From contig NC_088911.1 in assembly GCF_963576675.1 (NCBI RefSeq), positions 79,451,256 through 79,515,255 on the forward strand: a DNA stretch of 64,000 bases, read 5' to 3'. The notes below the pieces were generated by a model. The model did no database searches. It was not told where the DNA came from and saw nothing but the letters and a program-made list of their open reading frames with translations. Positions 1 through 9,992 of this stretch are shown piece by piece. Every line of letters begins with the position of its first letter. Within the stretch, counting starts at the first letter, position 1. Position numbers and translations under genes: made by a program. The DNA is from Euphorbia lathyris (taxonomy: Eukaryota > Streptophyta > Magnoliopsida > Malpighiales > Euphorbiaceae).

Positions 1-629
1 TCTATTCTATTGTTAATTATTTTTTTTTTATTCCATGAAATTTTGAAAAGTTGATCCTTTTTATTGTGTTTTACTACACTTTATTACTTCACCAACAAAA
101 GTCAGAATGGTTATTGCTAACGCTGTTCATTTGGTATTACTATGTTCAAGAGGTGCTCAAAGATAAATATATAACAAAAGTTGAAAGTTAAGACTGTTTT
201 TTTTTTAAATTAAGTTGAAAGTTTGAGTTATATTTGAAATTAAATTGAAAACTATACCTATTTTTATGCAGAAAAAAATAAATATTAACTTTTCTTTTTT
301 TATAAGCCGTGAAAGCTATTAAATATAACTTCTCCTAAAAGCAGGTTTATTAGCTTTTAAGAAAAATACTTTTATTTTTACTAACGCCGTTTTTTTGCTG
401 GAAAATTTAAAAAAAAAAAAAAAAAACTGCTTTTAAGATTTGAAAAACCTGTGCTAAATTAATAAAAAAAATTCTATAAAAAATTATAAAATCATACAAT
501 GTTCACAATAAAATAGGTGAATCTGCATAAGACAAAATTCACCTTCAAAATCCTATAACAAGAGATCCGTGTAACGAACTTTGTATCAAGAGAATCGTTA
601 GTATTGGATTTGTGATAAGAACTTGAGAA
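1..629. other. AT-rich intergenic sequence
   Basis: No gene is recognised. The stretch has several A or T homopolymers (for example around 409-426) and no convincing coding frame. A short direct repeat of an 'acttgagaatt' unit lies near 620-650. Confidence 0.5.
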
Positions 630-815
630 TTAGACAAAGAACTTGAGAATTGGGAATAAAAGGAAGGGAAGAAGAACATAGGAATTTAGAAAGAGGAGGT
701 TAAATCTTACCCCGTAACAATCGCCAAAAGCCATGTCTGTTAAGATCCGCATGAAAGACCGGCTAAGGGATTCACCAGACGTCGATCGAAAGAAGGTACG
801 GATGTACATTGCCAC
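630..815 (-). other. Possible isolated exon, minus strand
   Basis: A minus-strand open stretch encodes a peptide with a mixed, non-repetitive composition (…MYIRTFFRSTSGESLSRS…). About two thirds of the way through it meets a good plant splice-donor sequence (GGG/GTAAGA, around 709-714), after which the frame becomes hydrophobic and low in information. This is what a single exon on the minus strand would look like, but I do not recognise the family and no partner exon is visible. It may be a gene fragment or a chance frame. Confidence 0.2.
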
Positions 816-958
816 ATCAGTGTACCTCTTGTATGGTTATACAGAATCCGAGAAAACAGTTATTCCTTCTATAAGGAGGAGTAATGATAATTAATTGGAG
901 TAACGACAATAGCCCAACAACGTCTCACCAATGGCGGTAAGTTAACAACACTCTCAGG

Positions 959-2746
959 TCGGGATGACAACGGGTAGGGTACCCGCGGGTAATGTCAATC
1001 CCAAACTCTTACCCTTTTATTTTTTAATTACCTGTAGCCGTCTCATTACCCTAACGGGTATACATTTTGCATCCCATAACCGTCCCATTTAATTCGCGGG
1101 GTACTCTTACCCATTAAGAATCAATAAATAAAATAAAAAATAGACTAATTTAACAAAGTATAAATTTAATAAATCATCTATCTAAAAATTGAACAAATTG
1201 AACCTTAATTAATAAGAATAAAGTAGTTTAGTGGTATAACTCAATAGTTGAAAAACAAAAGATTGGAGTTCAAATCTCACGTCTTACATCTAAAAAACAA
1301 TGATATTCATTAATAGGGTAAATTTCATCAATTGTGTACAACCTTTGCCCCATCTCACACTTTGGTATACAATCTTCAATTTGTGTCACTAATATGTACG
1401 AACTTATAGGTGACCTCCCACTATGGTGTACAGTAGGTAAAAATGACCGGTCAACCCGAAGTCAACGCGCCACATAAACATTTTTCACCAAATTCATTAG
1501 TAAAAGTGGGACCCACAAATTATAAAGAAATTAATTTTATCATTTTCTCTTTTTTTACCCTTATCACTTTCATCTCTTCATCTTCTTCCCTCTATTTCTT
1601 TCTCTCTCTTCATTTTTTCTCTCTCTAACCTCTGTCTCTCTTCAAATTTCTTTCTCTCTCTAACTCATCTCTCTCTGATCTTCTCTAGCATTATTACAAA
1701 AACTTGATTTATATCCGGTTTGTTATTACTCCATCTGAATATTATTCAATGCATTGTGAATCTTTAATTTGATTCTGCTGAATTTTGCAAAATATTCGGG
1801 TTTTTTGCGGCTAATTATTGATGGTGTCCTTTTATGATCAACAAGAAGGATTTTAATGTTTTATCTGTTTTCATATTCAAGCGGTGGACATCGGTCCGAT
1901 TTTAGGGGTTTTGCATTTTTATTTAATTAGGTGGTTCATGTTCTAACATTATTAAAAAAAAAAAAAATTGAATCTGGATAAAAAAATATATGCTCTGGCC
2001 TTTGAAGACATTGATTAATAATATAAGGTTGGACATGAGTTATGGCCTCTAATGGTGATGTGTTTGCTACTTCTAGGCATAAGAAGTTCTAAAAAGTAAT
2101 TGCTGACACTTGAGAGAGCCATGTAATCTGGATCATCCGTATTTATTTCTTTTTTTGTAATAATGTTAGAAATAGAGAAAGTTAGAGAGAGATAAGTTAG
2201 AGAGAGAAAGAAATTTGAAGAGAGATAGAGGTTATAGAAAGAGAAAAAAATGAAGAGAGAGAAAGAAATAGAGGGAAGAAGATGAAGAGATGAAAGGGAT
2301 GAGGGTAAAAGAGAGAAAATGATAAAATTAATTTCTTTATAATTTGTGGGTCTCACTTTTACTAATGAATTTGATGAAAAATGCTTATGTGGCGCGTTGA
2401 CTTCAGGTTGACCGGTCATTTTTACCTATTGTACACCATAGTGAGAGGTCACCTATAAGTTCGTACATATTAGTGAGACAAATTGAAGGTTGTATACCAA
2501 AGTGTGAAATAGAACAAAGGTTGTACATCATTGATGAAATTTACCCTTCATTAATATATAAAAAAGTTATGAAGGGTAACGGGTACCAAGTACCCTAGGG
2601 GGTATTCACATACCCGTCTCATTACCCTAACGGGTAAAGGTTTTGATCTCATACTCGTCTTATACCCTTTTATACAGAGTACGAGTAGTTCCATTAGGGT
2701 CGAGTAGTGTCGGGTACCCGCGAGTATAGTACATGTTCCATCCCTA
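959..2746. mobile_element. hAT-type MITE, split by a later foldback element
   Basis: Eight-base target-site duplications (ctctcagg) lie at 951-958 and 2747-2754. The ends are inverted: tcgggatgacaac on the left pairs with gttccatcccta on the right. Subterminal blocks rich in 'gggtacccgcg' also face each other. An 8-bp TSD and a TAGGGATG-like terminus are typical of hAT superfamily derivatives. No transposase is encoded. Without the inner insert at 1316-2546 and its TSD the element would be about 547 bp. Confidence is high because TSD and termini agree. Confidence 0.8.
1316..2546. mobile_element. Mutator-type foldback element nested in the hAT MITE
   Basis: The 5' arm from 1316 is repeated in inverted orientation down to 2546, with arms of roughly 300 bp that include the same 'gaccggtcaa' and 'ggcgcgttgac' blocks. 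A 9-10 bp direct repeat (ttcattaata) flanks it at 1306-1315 and 2547-2556. Long inverted arms plus a 9-10 bp TSD fit a Mutator-like foldback/MITE. The mirror-image open frames at 1443-1628 (+) and 2015-2419 (-) come from the two arms and are not genes. The loop has no recognisable coding sequence. Confidence 0.8.
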
Positions 2747-2798
2747 CTCTCAGGATATTTTTAGAGGTAAGTTAACAACACTCTTCAGAATATTTTTC

Positions 2799-3582
2799 AA
2801 TACCTATTAATCCTAAATTCCATTTCTGATTTTACCATCGGAAGTGTCACGGCCGAATCCAACAGCGTCTCACCAATGGCGACGATATCATCAACAAAGG
2901 AAGTGTTATTATCATGTCTTCCTCTTCTTTTCTTTATAAAAGATTTACATGAAAAAAATTTAATACATCAGTCAGCATCTGAATTTATTTTAAAAAAATT
3001 GATTTATCCTCTAAACTTTTATATTATCTCAATAACCTATTCAATTTATCTAAAATGCAGTCAACTAATCTCTAATTTCTTTTTAAAAAAGTGTAATTGA
3101 CCTTTAAACTTTCAAGTTGTCCGATAATCCAACTTACTTAAAATGTGGTCAATTGATCCCTTAATCTGATGTTGCATCGAGCGTGTAACACGCAACAAGA
3201 ATGCATGTTTTTTCCGTCTAATGTATTAGAAGGAATGACATTTTCTATTTAAATTTCTAAATATAACGGCTTGAATTCTGAAATTCCTAGTCTTTCTCAG
3301 CCTTAAATCCTAAACAAAAAATGGTAACAATTTCTTGTGTTTAGTGATTGAAGACATTAAAACTCTTTGTTCAAGATTCTCTCAATTTCTTGGGATTTTT
3401 ACTGATTGTTTCAGTTATTCCGCCGAATGTTTAATGTATTTTTTCCACCACTAATTTTTACTCTTTTCATACATAGCAATTCATAAATTTGGCGGCACCA
3501 GTTAGCTACCGTTTTCACTAGTCAACATCGTGTGGGCCACACTCAAGGGCTCTAATGTGTGTTTGATGGATTGGGAGATTAA
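2799..3582. other. Intergenic, no supported gene
   Basis: AT-rich sequence. An 18-base motif ending in 'ctcaccaatggcg' at about 2862-2880 resembles one at about 919-937 upstream of the hAT MITE, where it is followed by gtaagt. This suggests a local duplication of a possible gene start. An open frame from 2876 is short and of low complexity and is not accepted as a gene. Confidence 0.4.
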
Positions 3583-4110
3583 CGTGAGTTGCTAAATGAC
3601 ACCCCCAAATTACTTATCACCGCCTTTTATTGGACTTTTTTTTGCCATTCTCATAATTTTGATAAAAAACCGAAAATTCTATTTCCAAAATCATAAACCC
3701 GAACAACAATAATTGAAATTATGAAAAAAAATTGATGTGTGACAACCCGAATCCCGAAAATGGATGATTACAAGTCGGAAACATTAAAATTTACGTTTTT
3801 TTTTATCAAAGAACTCATGAAAATCATATATATTTTTTATGACGATTTTACATTTTTTGTCACAAAAAATTGAACGATTTAGTAGCTTTCGTCACTAAAA
3901 ATTTTACGATTTTACACCGGCCAAAATTTGGCCTAAACAGAAGCCGCATCCGCCCCTGCCATGGGCCGAACGGATGCGGCATCTGTTTAGGCCAAATTTT
4001 AGCCGATTCTCTAAAAGAATATTCAGTTTAGAAAAAAAATTATGAAAAGGGAAAAAATTGTCCAAATGGAGGTGGTGATAAGTAATTTGGGGCGGTAAAT
4101 AACAAAACCC
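3583..4110. mobile_element. Foldback MITE with internal GC-rich hairpin
   Basis: Eight-base direct repeats (gagattaa) lie at 3575-3582 and 4111-4118. The left end containing 'caaattacttatcacc' is repeated inverted at about 4070-4090, and the similarity continues to the outer ends. Superfamily is uncertain (8 bp suggests hAT, 9 bp would suggest Mutator). There is no coding capacity. The centre holds a separate strong inverted repeat (3923-3952 with 3971-4000). Confidence 0.65.
3923..4000. repeat. 30-bp inverted repeat (hairpin) inside the foldback MITE
   Basis: Arms 3923-3952 and 3971-4000 are complementary over 30 bases with one mismatch, around an 18-base loop. The stem core is GC-rich (gccgcatccg) unlike the AT-rich surroundings. 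It could form a cruciform in DNA or a stable hairpin in RNA. Confidence 0.85.
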
Positions 4111-4670
4111 GAGATTAATTGGCTGCTTTTTAACCAAATTGAGGGGATATCAAGACAATATGAAAGTTTAGAGAACTAATCAAACTTTTTCTAACATGTT
4201 CTGATGTATCAATTTAAGTTGAGAGGGAACATGAAAGTAAGAAAAAAAAACTATATATGTGCCTAAAACTCAGTTGTCTACTTTGACTGCTGATCAGATT
4301 TTGATTTCATCTGAACTGTAAGATTAAAAGTTGATTAGCCCTATAGTTAAAAGGGCTAATCTCTCAGCATAGGTATTAGAAAAAAAGTTAATTAGAATAA
4401 TATGGTAAATTAAGGGATTGATTAGCATATAATCTATATATGATATTCTCTTGGTTTCTTCAAAAAGAAGAGAACAAAAAGGGGAACACAAATTTTTTAA
4501 AACGATATTAAAGCCTACTGAATTTGATTCTGATAAGCTTGTATTGTTTAACTAAATGTATTTTATGTACACTAAGTTATCCTAAAAATGAATTTTATAT
4601 CAGAGATTACACTCTCATCATTCATAACAAAAATATTTTTTAGTAAAAGGATTGTGCGGGCATTGGAGTA
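4111..4670. other. AT-rich intergenic sequence
   Basis: No gene or complete element is supported. A local inverted motif 'attagcccta…agggctaat' near 4337-4362 suggests a remnant of another small element. Confidence 0.4.
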
Positions 4671-4678
4671 ACTCAACT

Positions 4679-4945
4679 AGGGCCGGTCTTAACATTTTAT
4701 GGATCCTATACAAAATAAGAGATAAATGATCCTTAATAATAATAAAATTATACTTAAAAGTTTAAAATAAAAAAATTGGACCTATTTTATACCTAAAATA
4801 TCATATTATTTGGTTCATTTGTAAATCTAAATGGATATTATAATTACATTTATTTTTAAAAAAAGTACTTAAAAAAAATTGGACCTATTTTGACCCTAGA
4901 TCCTAGACGGTCGCACTCCTAGTCTATATCTAGAGCCGGTCCATA
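4679..4945. mobile_element. Small hAT-type MITE
   Basis: An 8-bp target-site duplication (actcaact) is seen at 4671-4678 and 4946-4953. The termini are imperfect inverted repeats, agggccggtc on the left and gagccggtccata on the right. At 267 bp with no coding capacity this fits a non-autonomous hAT derivative. Confidence 0.7.
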
Positions 4946-5205
4946 ACTCAACTCCTTCCAACTAGCTTGACACCACAAGAGACAATAACCAACTTTATTA
5001 AAATTAAGAGATACAAGGCTAACCAGCGAACCTTAACATAGACTGTCGTATTGAAATCATTAAAGACATGATAAGAGCAAAAGGAAAAGGAAAGAATATC
5101 ACCAATGCTCAATGGGTGAACAAATAATTTTTGAAATGAAAATGTATTAAAATTGCTTTGAAAAAATAATAATATTTATGATTTTTTAGTTTATATTATT
5201 TTAAA

Positions 5206-5787
5206 GGGTTAAGGTGCAAAAATACCCCTAACGTTTTGGGTCAGGAGCAATTTTACCCCTAACGTCTAAAATGGTGCAATTTTGCCCCTAGCGTTGGAAG
5301 TCAAGAGCAATTTTACCCCTAACATTAATAAATTGGATCAATTTCAGATACTATTATAAAACACAGATATTTTTGTTCCTTATTCAGCACCAATTGCATA
5401 ACAATTCGTTCTGAAAAAAAGATTTTATGTTTTTTATAATTTAACAATAGAATTTGAGATTAATATTTATAAATATGGTGAATTTTTTGAATTTATTTTA
5501 TCTAATTCGTATAAAAAGACAGTATATTTTTTTATTTTTTTTCACATCTCAACCTATGTTTATGATTTGTTACTGATAAAATGACACACGTATGAAGTGT
5601 AGATGACAAGATTCATGACCGAGAAGACAGTTTGATGAATTATTTCTCAAATTGACCCAATTTATTAACGTTAGGGGTAAAATTGCTCTTGGCTTCCAAC
5701 GTTAGGGGTAAAGTTGCACCATTTTAGACGTTAGGGGTAAAATTGCTCCTGGTCCAAAACGTTAGGGGTATTTTTGCACCTTAACCC
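5206..5787. mobile_element. Mutator-type MITE with long inverted arms
   Basis: The arms run inward from gggttaaggtgc (5206) and from its complement ending at 5787, over about 130 bp each. Within each arm the block 'cccctaacgt' recurs about every 35 bp. A perfect 9-bp target-site duplication (tattttaaa) flanks the element at 5197-5205 and 5788-5796. Arms of this length with a 9-bp TSD are the hallmark of Mutator-superfamily MITEs. The AT-rich middle has no gene. Confidence 0.9.
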
Positions 5788-6083
5788 TATTTTAAATTAT
5801 TTAATTGTTTAGATTATTATTTTTTATTCATATTCATATAACCTTACTTTGTTTTTTTTACTATTGGATGATGGAGTGTAAAATTCATCCAATAGTGAAA
5901 ACACACAAAGTAAGACTTACTTTGTTAAAAACAAAGTAAGCATAGTCAAACTCCTTTTTTTTATACATTCGATTTATTAATTGATGTCATTTATACATAT
6001 TTAATTCTTAACAAGAAATCAACTCCATGATATCATTCTTTACCCTATGTATAGTAGAATTTTGTTTAATATAGAAGGCATAA

Positions 6084-6905
6084 TGATGCGGGGCATCTTT
6101 CCCTAGGATCTAGTCCGGATGAGGGAAGTCGGAGGAAGAACCAAACGCGAGCAACAAGCGAGTAAAGAGGCCAAAACAATACAACACAGCAGCTCAGACA
6201 CGCTCCACGTGTATTTGGGCACGCTCCGCGTGTATTTGAGATTGATCCGGAGAAAGTCCAGAAGGTCACATACGCAGGGCTTGGATTGGGCACGCTCCGC
6301 GTGGAAGAAAACACGCACTGCGTACTTGAGTGTCTGATCCGGAGAAGAGTTCAACAGCCAAAGTACGTCCCGCGTAGAATTGGGCACGTCCCGCGTAGAA
6401 TGAGTACTGATCCAGAGAAGAGCTCATCAGCCAAACTATGTCCCGCGTACTTTCACTTTTCAGGAACTTGTTCCTTACTCCAACTCCTCCTTAATTACAA
6501 TCCTGCTACTCCTTATTTACACCTTTGCCACTCCCTAATTACAACTCTACCACGTCACTATTTACACCTATGCCACCTCCTTATTATTACCCCATTTTAC
6601 CCATAACCTTACTTTTTAATTAATTATGTAAGATAGGCTTTTATGTAATTTTGGTTTTAGGGTTGAGATGGTATAAATACATCTCTTTCTTGTATTTGTT
6701 CTTAACTTTTTATCAATCAAATATAATTCTTCTTGAAGAAACTTTGTTAAGGTTCTACCTTCAACAATGGGGATTTTATTATTCCTATGGATTTAGTCCA
6801 TGAAATTGGGATTCACCCCTTCTAGTTTAGCTAAAGAAGAACATCTTTGTTAGTTTACGATTAAAACTAACACGTCACGATTTCAGTGAAATCCACGCTG
6901 CATCA
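6084..6905 (+). mobile_element. Solo LTR (822 bp) with GC-rich motif array
   Basis: The sequence starts TGATGC and ends GCATCA, giving the inverted termini of an LTR. It is flanked by a 5-bp target-site duplication (cataa) at 6079-6083 and 6906-6910. A TATA-like box (tataaata) near 6670 places transcription on plus. The U3 part (6205-6450) holds several copies of motifs like 'cacgctccgcgtg' and 'cacgtcccgcgtag'. No internal domain is present, so it is a solo LTR left by LTR-LTR recombination. The open frames in both strands here are not genes. The parent lineage is not identified. Confidence 0.85.
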
Positions 6906-6907
6906 CA

Positions 6908-6989
6908 TAAATTGCAAATTAATAACATGGTTTTTGTTACAGGAACAGTAAATTGCAAATTAATAACATGGTTTTTGTTACAGGAACAG
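6908..6989. repeat. 41-bp tandem duplication
   Basis: A 41-base unit beginning 'taaattgcaaattaataa' occurs twice head to tail, starting at about 6908 and 6949. It abuts the right target-site duplication of the solo LTR. Confidence 0.85.
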
Positions 6990-7459
6990 GAGATGAGAAG
7001 AAATAAAGTGTTTGGTAATGAAAGGGAAATAGGTAAGATTTGAATAGTATTTATGGGATTAGACATATTTAGTTAGTAGTTGGCATCATTATAAAAAACC
7101 TACTTACTATTTATTGAGCAGTTCTTAAGTGCCAAATATTTTCCATATATAGACAAAATTTATGAACATCAAACAACAGTCTTCTTATTAGTTTATATTT
7201 TGTAGGTAGTAAAAATTGAGTACATCACGAGGAGGCAAATGGCTATATATCTTATGTTATGGAATTTGAATTGGGGAAATATTGATTATGGTCAATTTTA
7301 GATTTTAGAATTTCTTAGTCAGTCATATGAAGTGACCTTCATACAAGGCAGCACATGTGCTTAACTTCTGGGCCCAATTAATTAGGCTTCGCTACAACCC
7401 CCCACTAATTCCTAATATCAGTTGAATATCTCAAACATAAATAATACTGACAGTATGTG
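6990..7459. other. Intergenic, nothing recognised
   Basis: AT-rich sequence with no supported gene, RNA gene or element. Confidence 0.4.
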
Positions 7460-7605
7460 ATGACCCTAAATGACCAAATGAATTTGGTCATTCACCGTTA
7501 GATCCAAGCTTATTAGGATCATGTGGTGGAGATACAAATCATCCTAAGGCTTAAATTTAATAAGTTTGGATTTAACGGTGAATGCCCAGGTGAACACTAC
7601 TGAAT
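7460..7605. mobile_element. Palindromic MITE-like repeat, copy A
   Basis: The block around 'ggtcattcaccgttagatcc' on the left is complementary to the block ending 'ggatttaacggtgaatg' on the right, giving a fold-back of about 130 bp. A diverged second copy lies at 38118-38275, sharing both the inverted arms and the right flank ('ggtgaaca'), so this is a dispersed repeat family. No clear TSD was found. Confidence 0.55.
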
Positions 7606-7839
7606 AATACTATACCCACATCCATTATCCATGCTTCCTACTAATAATTTTTTATTAATCTTGCATTATATATTATAGAGTTTAAAGTATATATTTTAAT
7701 GTGTAAAAATTTTCTGTCAAAAAAATGTGTAAAATTTTATATAAATAAAAAAAATTAATTATACAATATTAATATCTCATTGGTAGTATAGAATTATAAA
7801 TTGACAAAGTAATAGAGTTGTAATATATTCTAATTTAGC

Positions 7840-9771
7840 ATGGCGAAAGAACGAGAGAAAGCGAGGGTAAGGACGGCTATGGCGCTGGGCGGCGCGGGCG
7901 GCCGATCGGGGCAGGGGATGGTGGATCGGGCAGCTAGGAAGGAGCTGGACGCGGATCCAGTGCCGGATGGGGAGATGGCGAGGGGAGAAGGGAGATCGGC
8001 AGTTTCTTCGAGAGAGAGACGTGTGAGCGGCGAACGGGTTAGGGATCGATCAAGGGAGCGGGATCGGTCGGCTCGAAAGGGGGGCGAGGGGCCGGATCCG
8101 GCAACAAGCATGGATGGCGAAGGGGATTTGGGGACGGAAAGGGCCAAGGAGTGGAGTGCTAGGGTTGCGGCGCAAGGGATTGCTGGGGGCGGGAAGGCAG
8201 TAGCGGGTATGTATGGGGTGCCGGCAAGGGGATCCGGATCTGGGGATATTGGCGTGCGGCGTCCTGGATCTGGAGCGGAGGTGTTCTGCGCAGCGCTGGG
8301 CAATGATCCGGCTGGGGATATTGGCGTGTGGTGCCCTGGTGCTGGAGCAGAGGTGGGCAATACTGCCGCGGGAGTGCCGGTAGTGGTGGAGGCTGCCCAG
8401 GCGAGGGAACCGGCTGTGTCCCCTGGTTCTAGGGCAGTGAGGCAGGTTGAGGCAGCCCCGATGGGCGGGTCGTTGGCCCAGGGGGCTGCGGGTCAAAATG
8501 TTACATATTCTATTGCTAATCCGGGCTCACGACAAATTGTGGATAGGGTAGATAATTTCACTTTTGAGAAAGGCTTGGGGAAATCTTCCTCGAGAGATAA
8601 GGTGATGGGGGTGGTCGAGGAGGAACCCATGATGGAGGAAGACATTATCGAGGATGAGTCTGAGAAAGTTTTTTCCGACTCTGATGTTGAGGATGGTGAA
8701 CAAGAGGACCCGCTGTGTCCTGTGATCCGACTTTCCTCTGAAGATAAGCGCGCCCTCAGATCTAAATGGAAATTAGCCTTAATTGTCAATGTGCTTGGGA
8801 AAAGGATTAACTTTAATTACTTTGCTCAGAGGATCCAGGCACAATGGGCGAAGAAAGGGAAGGTTACCATTACGGACCTGGAGAATGACTATTATGTCAT
8901 TAAATTTACAAGGGCGGAGGATTTTAATGCAGTTGTTAATGGTGGCCCTTATATCATATCCAATCATGTTTTGGCGTTAAGGCCATGGGTCCCAAATTTT
9001 AATCCTCATGACTGCTCTGTGAATAGGATACTTACTTGGGTTAGATTCCCAGGCTTACCTATTGAATACTATAACGAAAGATTTCTTAATAAAATTGGAG
9101 GCCTTGTTGGGAAAGTTCACCATGTGGACAAAACTACCGTTGGGGCAGTGAGAGGCAAGTTTGCCAGGGTTTGTATCGACATTGATCTTGCTAAGCCTCT
9201 TCTGTCTAAATTCTGTGTTCAGAATATGATTTATCATATTGAATACGAAGGTATTCACAATATTTGCTATGAGTGTGGTATGTTTGGCCATACTTATGAT
9301 GGTTGTCCTAAGAGAATGAAGGTGGTTGAGGAGGTGATGGTGACTAATAAAGTTAGAGCTGAGGAGAGTCAAGGAGAAGGGAGGAATTTTGGCCCCTGGA
9401 TGCTGGCTAAAAGGTCGGTTAGAAGAAAGCCACGGGCAAATGTTGTTCGAAATCAACCCCCTGATATCAGTAAGGAGATGAATTCTCTCCAAATTGCTCC
9501 TGAGATCAAGGTCAGGCCCCCCGACATCAAGATTGGTGCTGGTGTTGAATCAGCTTCCGGTTCAGGGTCAAGATTCGGGGTCCTGTCTATTGAGGATGGC
9601 CAGGATTCGGATTTATCTAATGAGCATATGGAGTTAAGCATGCCAGGCCAAGAATCTGCTGAGCCAGCTACCATCCTAGGTGACTCTATTAATCCTCTGT
9701 TCGACTCTAAAGTTGTTGCCATGGGGGAGCTCCCAGAATACTGGCTCAACTGGAAAATTGAAGACCAATGA
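7840..9771 (+). CDS. LINE ORF1 protein (DUF4283, CCHC zinc knuckle)
   Basis: Encodes a 643-residue RNA-binding chaperone-like protein that would coat LINE RNA. The first 300 residues are low complexity, rich in Gly, Arg, Ala and acidic stretches. Residues about 308-460 match the DUF4283 domain that opens plant L1 ORF1 proteins (SKWKLALIVNVLGKRI onward). A CX2CX4HX4C zinc knuckle follows, with Cys476, Cys479, His484 and Cys489, all present. The frame is open from an ATG 55 bp after the target-site duplication. A 221-bp spacer separates it from ORF2. This is the only intact gene of the element. Confidence 0.85.
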   Translation: MAKEREKARVRTAMALGGAGGRSGQGMVDRAARKELDADPVPDGEMARGEGRSAVSSRERRVSGERVRDRSRERDRSARKGGEGPDPATSMDGEGDLGTERAKEWSARVAAQGIAGGGKAVAGMYGVPARGSGSGDIGVRRPGSGAEVFCAALGNDPAGDIGVWCPGAGAEVGNTAAGVPVVVEAAQAREPAVSPGSRAVRQVEAAPMGGSLAQGAAGQNVTYSIANPGSRQIVDRVDNFTFEKGLGKSSSRDKVMGVVEEEPMMEEDIIEDESEKVFSDSDVEDGEQEDPLCPVIRLSSEDKRALRSKWKLALIVNVLGKRINFNYFAQRIQAQWAKKGKVTITDLENDYYVIKFTRAEDFNAVVNGGPYIISNHVLALRPWVPNFNPHDCSVNRILTWVRFPGLPIEYYNERFLNKIGGLVGKVHHVDKTTVGAVRGKFARVCIDIDLAKPLLSKFCVQNMIYHIEYEGIHNICYECGMFGHTYDGCPKRMKVVEEVMVTNKVRAEESQGEGRNFGPWMLAKRSVRRKPRANVVRNQPPDISKEMNSLQIAPEIKVRPPDIKIGAGVESASGSGSRFGVLSIEDGQDSDLSNEHMELSMPGQESAEPATILGDSINPLFDSKVVAMGELPEYWLNWKIEDQ

Positions 9772-9992
9772 GGTTAGTAATTTGAAAACTTATGTTAACG
9801 TCTCAAATGGAAAGGCTATGGGAGTCAATAAGTTGAATATGAAGAAACCTAAGGCTAATCCTAAAAAGAACCATAGTTCTTTGGACTCTTGGGATAAAAG
9901 AGGGCCTACTGGCACCTCTTCAAGGCTCTCAGGAGCCCCGAATAAATACCTGGTCTAGGGTTTGGGCCTGTGGTCAGTAGTCTTCCTTTCCG

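Noticed and set aside
1443..2419. Two open frames sharing the same N-terminal peptide on opposite strands
   Set aside because: They are the two inverted arms of the foldback element at 1316-2546, with CT-rich low-complexity continuations.
2876..3100. 74-residue open frame starting MATISSTKEV
   Set aside because: It turns quickly into AT-driven low-complexity sequence with no family resemblance. It could be a decayed gene start but is not supportable.
6066..6606. Several overlapping open frames on both strands
   Set aside because: They arise from the GC-rich motif array in the U3 of a solo LTR.
7830..9749. Minus-strand open frames opposite LINE ORF1
   Set aside because: Shadows caused by the GC-rich, Gly/Arg-rich plus-strand coding sequence.
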